From the NCBI GenBank assembly GCA_033557835.1, contig JAWQRO010000177.1:1-50681 (forward strand): a stretch of DNA of 50,681 nucleotides, in the 5' to 3' direction. This document shows, piece by piece, positions 45,659-50,681 of the stretch. Source of the DNA: Helochares maculicollis. Lineage: Eukaryota > Arthropoda > Insecta > Coleoptera > Hydrophilidae. The position numbers were made by a program, and so were the translations under genes. The notes beneath the pieces are model-generated. The model saw nothing but the letters and a program-made list of their open reading frames with translations. It was not told the origin of the DNA and ran no database searches. The first letter of the stretch is position 1. Every line of letters starts with the position of its first letter.

Positions 45659-48600
45659 TCAAACCATTCCAAAACCCTCCGTTCCTTCACTGATTGCCAG
45701 CAATAGTGATTTCTCAAAATGTTCATAAGAGTCATAGTCGGGTAGGCAAAGTTGGTTGAAGCTATAAAAAGTATGCAAGTCATAGAGATTACAAAGTTTT
45801 GTAACTTGACATTATTTAATAATTTTTCACTTCTAGTTTACGCAGCTTCAGTGAATAATTAATAAAAAATGGTAAGAGTACACCAATGGAAACATATGTT
45901 TTGTTCTTTCATTATCTTAATTACTTCAAATTGGTTACATTCATTATTAATTGATAGTGTGTTGTCTGACATGTCAAAATGATTTATATAATTTAATTGT
46001 TATTTATTTGCTAGTATTCTTCTACTGATTATTTTATGTGTAAGCTAAATAATTATAAAAAAAATCACTTGCCATGTATGTGCTGTTGGTAAATTTCCAA
46101 ATGTAGGAGCTGCTGTAATTTGAAACCTGGGGCTCAGCTCCTTGAAACCTCCCGGAGGGAGCTGAGAGCACCCAGTGGTAAATTGCAGTAGCCTCGCCAT
46201 TTCTTCTTGGGTGAAATTGCTGACTGCAGCCCAAAACCAACCGACTATCCGACGAAACTCCATAGAATTACCATTAACCACATGATGTTGCTTAAAATCT
46301 GCTATGGCATAGTGTCCCGTACCACATAACAATAACTGAAAGTCCCATAGAGTACAAATATTATTAATTTCATTAGGCTACAAATAAATTATTAATCATG
46401 TTCCTATTGTCCAATAATTAATTAACTTTCACACATTAGAGAAATGACTTTTTTCAGGAATTTTGTTGTTGTTTGTCAATACAATGATATATTTAAGATT
46501 AAAATTGTTCGGTAATTACTTTTGAAACTAACATATTGTTTGGACATTTGATTCCTATTTCAGGTAACGTTCTTTATGCTTTTTGAATATATTATATAGT
46601 ATATATTAAGTGAAATAAGGAAGCATTTACTTGCGTAAGTACTAAACCAATACTATTTTTATGTTTTTTTATAATATAAGTGACCTCAGGTCTGCGCAGC
46701 CATTATGGCCCTGTGTTATTGAATCGGAACGAAAACAGACTAATATCATTGAGTCAATTTATATTTAATTTTTACAAATACTAGTACTAACGTTTTAAAA
46801 GACAAGTATATTGTACCCTTTGGTCTATATGCCTTATGCAGTATTGCATAAAATTTATTCCAACAAAAGTAAATGTTATTGAAAATAGAACATTAGCAGA
46901 AAATGCATTCATACTTCATATGAAAAAGCAAAAATACTTACTTCCAACTCATTCTCATCGAAAATACTAAGGAGGTTATCAGGAATCAGCTCATTAAGCC
47001 CTTTCAAAAATGCATCAAGCTCATCTTTAACGCTTGTGGCAAGCCGAAATTGGGCCAATGCATCCAAATATTGGTGTTTAGAGGCATCCCTCACTCGAAT
47101 CTTGGACCCATTAGGAATTAATTCAACCGCCTTTACTAGTTGCCCAGATGTATCGTATTGCTCCTCCACAAAATGTAATTCCGTATCGATTTCATCAATG
47201 TTATTCTCAAGCAAATACTTGACTTTAGTCAGGTACAAATCTGGGTCGTCCTGCTCAAAATATTTATAATGGACTCGCAAACCAATGACTTGGGCTAAGA
47301 ATGACCTCGTGAAGCGTGCTCGTACCAATTGGCGGTAGGAGCCTCCTAAAGCACTTTCATATAGACATTTTCCCACCACACGGCCAGCAAATTCAAAATG
47401 TCTAAGTTTTAAATGGGACGGTCTGTTTGGATTTGGGTGGACTAGAGATTGTTGGCCTTCGTGGAAGCTGGTGAAGAGTTGGTTTTTAGCATCAAAGAGC
47501 TGAGCGCAGATCAACTCAAACCATTCTCTTCTAACCCCACCCCAATCGATTCCTTGCTCGCCTTGGAATGTAATTTCGAAGTTTCTACACCAATCCGATA
47601 CGGAAAAGTTCTTAGTTGCTTTCATGCTGGATTCCAAAAGCTTCTCCCTGTTTACTTTCATCGACAGTTTTTCATGGTAGTGCTTTTGATGGAATTTTCG
47701 CACCTCATGGTAGAAGAAGTCTTGTTTGTCTTTGAATGTTTCAGACCCGCCCATATTTTTCAAAAGAAATTGGGCGAACGTAGCTGCTATTACGTTGCGT
47801 TCTTTGGATATCAGCTCTATGCTGGGTTGGCACCCGTCGTCAATGGTGAAAGAACTCCCGAAGGTGTCCAATTGTTTCGAGGACGCTTCTGGTTGGAAGT
47901 TAAATTTAGTGGAAGGGCACAACCTAAATGTATACAACCTCTTTGGTATGAATTTCAGAATCAGTTCTTTTATTATGAGTTGTTTAGGAGAAACGTAACA
48001 GAGAACTCGTTTTGGCTTGGAGAACCTTTCCCCATTTAACCCTATCAATTTAGCTTCGTAGCAAACGTTGTGGTTTTTTGATGCGACGTTCTTGTGGACT
48101 AGAGTGGAATCAATACTGTTTAAAACGATTATATCGAAGTCACCATTGTGCAACTCGGTGCCTTTGTACCGGATGGTAGCGTGGTAGCAACCTTCATTGA
48201 TAAATTTCAATTGTACGCTAATCCTTTGGCTTTGCCAATCGTAGTCGAGGCTTATCGTGTAATTTTCTTCAAGGATATCTAAGGAATCTGTTGATCTACA
48301 GCCAAGTTGAGTAACACTAACGGTATAACCATCAGTGGGTTCGTCTGATGGTCCAAAGCTGCAGACATTGCTATATTCATCTCTCGGTTCAATGTAGAGC
48401 AAATGGGCAACACTCGCAGTGCAGACGACTGTGCTGCAGTGACGAAGGACAATGGTTCTTTGTGCGTCAGCAGGCCCGGCGGTGAAGCTCCTGTTGAAGG
48501 GACTTCCGGCAACATGATGGGTTCCTATCATGATTGTAATTCTGTATTGTCCTGCATGTCTAACCATAAATTTAACCCTAGCTTGATTTGCACTGTTTGG

Positions 48601-49772
48601 ATCAGTCGGTGAACCTAGCTCAGTTATTATTGCCATCTGGAAAAAATGAAAGGGTGAATTTAATTTTTGGAGAATTAATTGCCTACTTTTCATAGTTCCT
48701 AGGCGCCATGCCCTCTTCTTAGTGCTGATTTATTAAAGATTTTTTGTAGAAGTATTTATTTTGAGTTTTCAAGAGTGATTGGTATTGTTACATTTTATAT
48801 GCTTACTTTTCTGGTGCCTTCAGAAACGTCAACAGTCAGTTGGTCAGTATCACAGATAGGGTAGGGCTGCCCGTTGCGTTGGTAGAAGTGCACCGTAAAG
48901 CACACTGTAGTTCCTACTGCATGAGGATCTGTCCAGTGAAACACAACCTGGTAAAAATGGATGGATATGGTCAGTCTATTAATTGTCATTACCAACATTC
49001 AATACACAGATGTAAACTTGCAAATCGAGAACAAAATATGTCTTCATCGGACTTTTGTTTCGTGTTTAATGAGTTTAATATGTTTTGCATATATCAATTT
49101 GCTTTATAATAGGATATAATTTTACTATCCATCAGCAATAATAGTGATTTAAGAATATTTTTATTAAAATTGCTGCAAACATTTGTTGAATGCACAAAAA
49201 ATTGCAATCTACAAATATCTCGAAAAAATAAACCTATATTCTTAGCTAAAATTCGCAAAACAACTCATTATTAGGAAATAATTTGTTTTGCATTTAATAC
49301 TTTCTTTGCATTTGGAACAACTACTTTTATATTATCAGAATCAAGAGTCGTTACCTTACAGTTTGATGGGAGTAAGTACTTTCCAGTGACGTATTGCAGA
49401 AGCGAATGCTTAGCCTCGGGTGCTAAAGACGGCTGTGTCATGGCTGCTAGGGTGACCAACCCAGCTACTGATACTGACACAACCAGCATACCACCTAAAA
49501 TAACAAAAGACAATTAGAAAATAAATGTTATGTTCACTTAATGTAAACGAAAGCATACACTTTATAAACTAAAGCTTACAATATTTTAAAGAAACAAAGA
49601 TACATTTTTAAATGATTTAGAAACTATAAATATCACCTGTTAACATAAATACCAAACTGAATTCATCAAATGGAATAAACATAAAGGAACAACAAAAACA
49701 CAAAACTGCAAAACACATTGTCGAGAGAGTCAGCCATATTAACTTGTTAATTAAATTTATCAACTGCGTCAT
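45659..49772 (-). CDS. AREL1: AREL1-type HECT E3 ubiquitin ligase
   Basis: Exons (5' to 3') 49772-49637, 49494-49355, 48947-48807, 48636-46942, 46335-46073 and 45761-45659 join in frame to 825 residues; human AREL1 has 823. In mammals it ubiquitinates IAP antagonists and blocks apoptosis. Two hydrophobic segments (about 12-34 and 40-62) come first. A filamin-type repeat follows (HWTDPHAVG, QYRITIMIG, VAGSPFNRSF). The HECT domain fills about the last 350 residues: DWGGVRREWFELI, HPNPNRPSHLKL, EFAGRVVGKCLYES, ARFTRSFLAQVIGLR, IFDENELELLLCG and LPTAHTCFNQLCLP with the catalytic Cys. Exon 5 ends TG with a GC donor (46072) and exon 6 starts C, so the active-site Cys codon is split. Exon 1 is inferred from a phase-matched ATG frame and donor. 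Confidence 0.92.
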
Positions 49773-50681
49773 TTTTGGTTTAATTTTTAAATAAATAAAC
49801 TATTATAGCTGGAGGTTTTTACCAGGCTTGACCTCTCAGTAAAAATGATGTTTATGGTATAATGGTTACTAAGAAATAAAGAATAAAAAGTGAACTGCTA
49901 CATGTGTTTCATTTTGAGGAAAGTCACTCCAAGGAGACAATCTAATTATCTTTTGATGCCAAACTTTATATGGCGGCCAAGATTAAACAAATGCAAGCGA
50001 AATAAATATTTATGTTTTAGTAAAGTACTAATGGATCATAAGCAGGGGTACTCTGAACGGTTGTGCATTTTTTGTATACTATAAAATAAGGTTTTGTTTG
50101 ATTTTATTGCTTTAATTCTTTTAATCAAATCTAATTTTGTTTGATTAATGAATATTACATAGTTTTTGCTAGGAAATTTCTGATTTTTATCATTTTTCAG
50201 TTAAAAAAAGCAGACTTGTTTAAACATTACTGTATTTATTAGGTAGTTTTATGATAATTTTGACTGTGGGTTAGTTTGATTAAGTGTGATGTTTTCAGAT
50301 TCTTATTGTGATATTTAGTTGGTTGTTTTATATTTGAACTTGTTTTATTTTCTTACTTAATGTAATAGCACTAAAAATTCAGAATTTATATATTATTTTT
50401 TTAAAAATAAGTATGGCTTCAATTTCAAATGTTCGTCAATTCATATCTGTTGTAATACCTTCATTATATTTTAAAATTTACGATTCGGTCATGTTGCTAT
50501 TAATAAAATTATGCCCCCGTTGAAAACGTTGCTAGGAAAAATCATTTGAAAAATGACATTAACAACACTATTTTGTACAAAACTAATTACAAAAAGGAAT
50601 TAAAATATACTTTTTGAAATTTATAAAATTAATTTCACCATTCAATTCGCAAGTAGAACTACAAATTGTTTGAATATATTG
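49773..50681. other. Region upstream of AREL1
   Basis: AT-rich flank upstream of the inferred AREL1 start codon. It should contain the AREL1 promoter and perhaps a noncoding exon; I see no clear core promoter motif. The open frame at 49890-50084 has no recognisable content. Confidence 0.45.

Noticed and set aside
47449..48039. Plus-strand 196-codon frame opposite the AREL1 HECT exon
   Set aside because: Antisense shadow of a strongly conserved minus-strand exon; no independent features.

Overview
This is an AT-rich animal nuclear window, most likely from an insect. The evidence is short spliceosomal introns inside long single-copy genes, several decayed mariner transposons of insect-type subfamilies, arthropod-style TATA plus TCAGT core promoter elements, and protein sequences close to insect or vertebrate orthologues. 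A beetle would fit, but species and order cannot be fixed from the sequence alone. There are no CRISPR arrays, operons or rRNA genes.

Layout. About 1-12400 is gene-poor: a GC-richer putative promoter/5' UTR exon (about 4057-4224), a pyrimidine-rich degenerate repeat (5800-6010) and a mariner scrap (6561-6850). From 12384 to about 28540 lies an inositol-1,4,5-trisphosphate 3-kinase gene (+) with two alternative coding first exons (12587-12895 and 20111-20674) that both splice in phase 0 to three shared kinase exons (26277-26453, 26891-27346, 27434-27907). Nested antisense in its intron is a single-exon gene for a secreted His/Gly/Lys-rich protein (15324-16082, -) with its own TATA box, initiator and poly(A) signal. 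The same gene's introns hold a dead mellifera-type mariner and a tRNA-like SINE scrap. Next come Tip60/KAT5 histone acetyltransferase (+, five coding exons, 29807-33869), mRpL14 (-, 36533-36994), Gemin5 (+, three coding exons, 37696-43738) and an AREL1-type HECT ubiquitin ligase (-, six coding exons, 49772 down to 45659). mRpL14 and Gemin5 are divergent; Gemin5 and AREL1 are convergent.

The genes do not form one pathway. They cover inositol phosphate/calcium signalling, chromatin acetylation, mitochondrial translation, SMN-complex snRNP assembly and ubiquitin ligation. All splice joins quoted were worked out by hand from reading frame, GT/GC-AG borders and family homology; none has been tested with RNA data.

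Most interesting signals. (1) The second IP3K first exon stays open through its splice donor for 50 more codons, ends in a transmembrane segment, and is followed 11 bases later by AATAAA. It could therefore make a kinase-less, tail-anchored protein by intronic polyadenylation; the first alternative exon has a weaker version of the same layout. (2) In AREL1 the catalytic cysteine codon is split TG|C across an intron with a non-canonical GC donor. (3) Gemin5 carries a ~300-residue acidic insertion in its first WD propeller and seems to lack the C-terminal RNA-binding module. (4) A mariner sits inside a copy of a repeat family that also occurs as a tandem pair with a hairpin end in the Tip60 intron.
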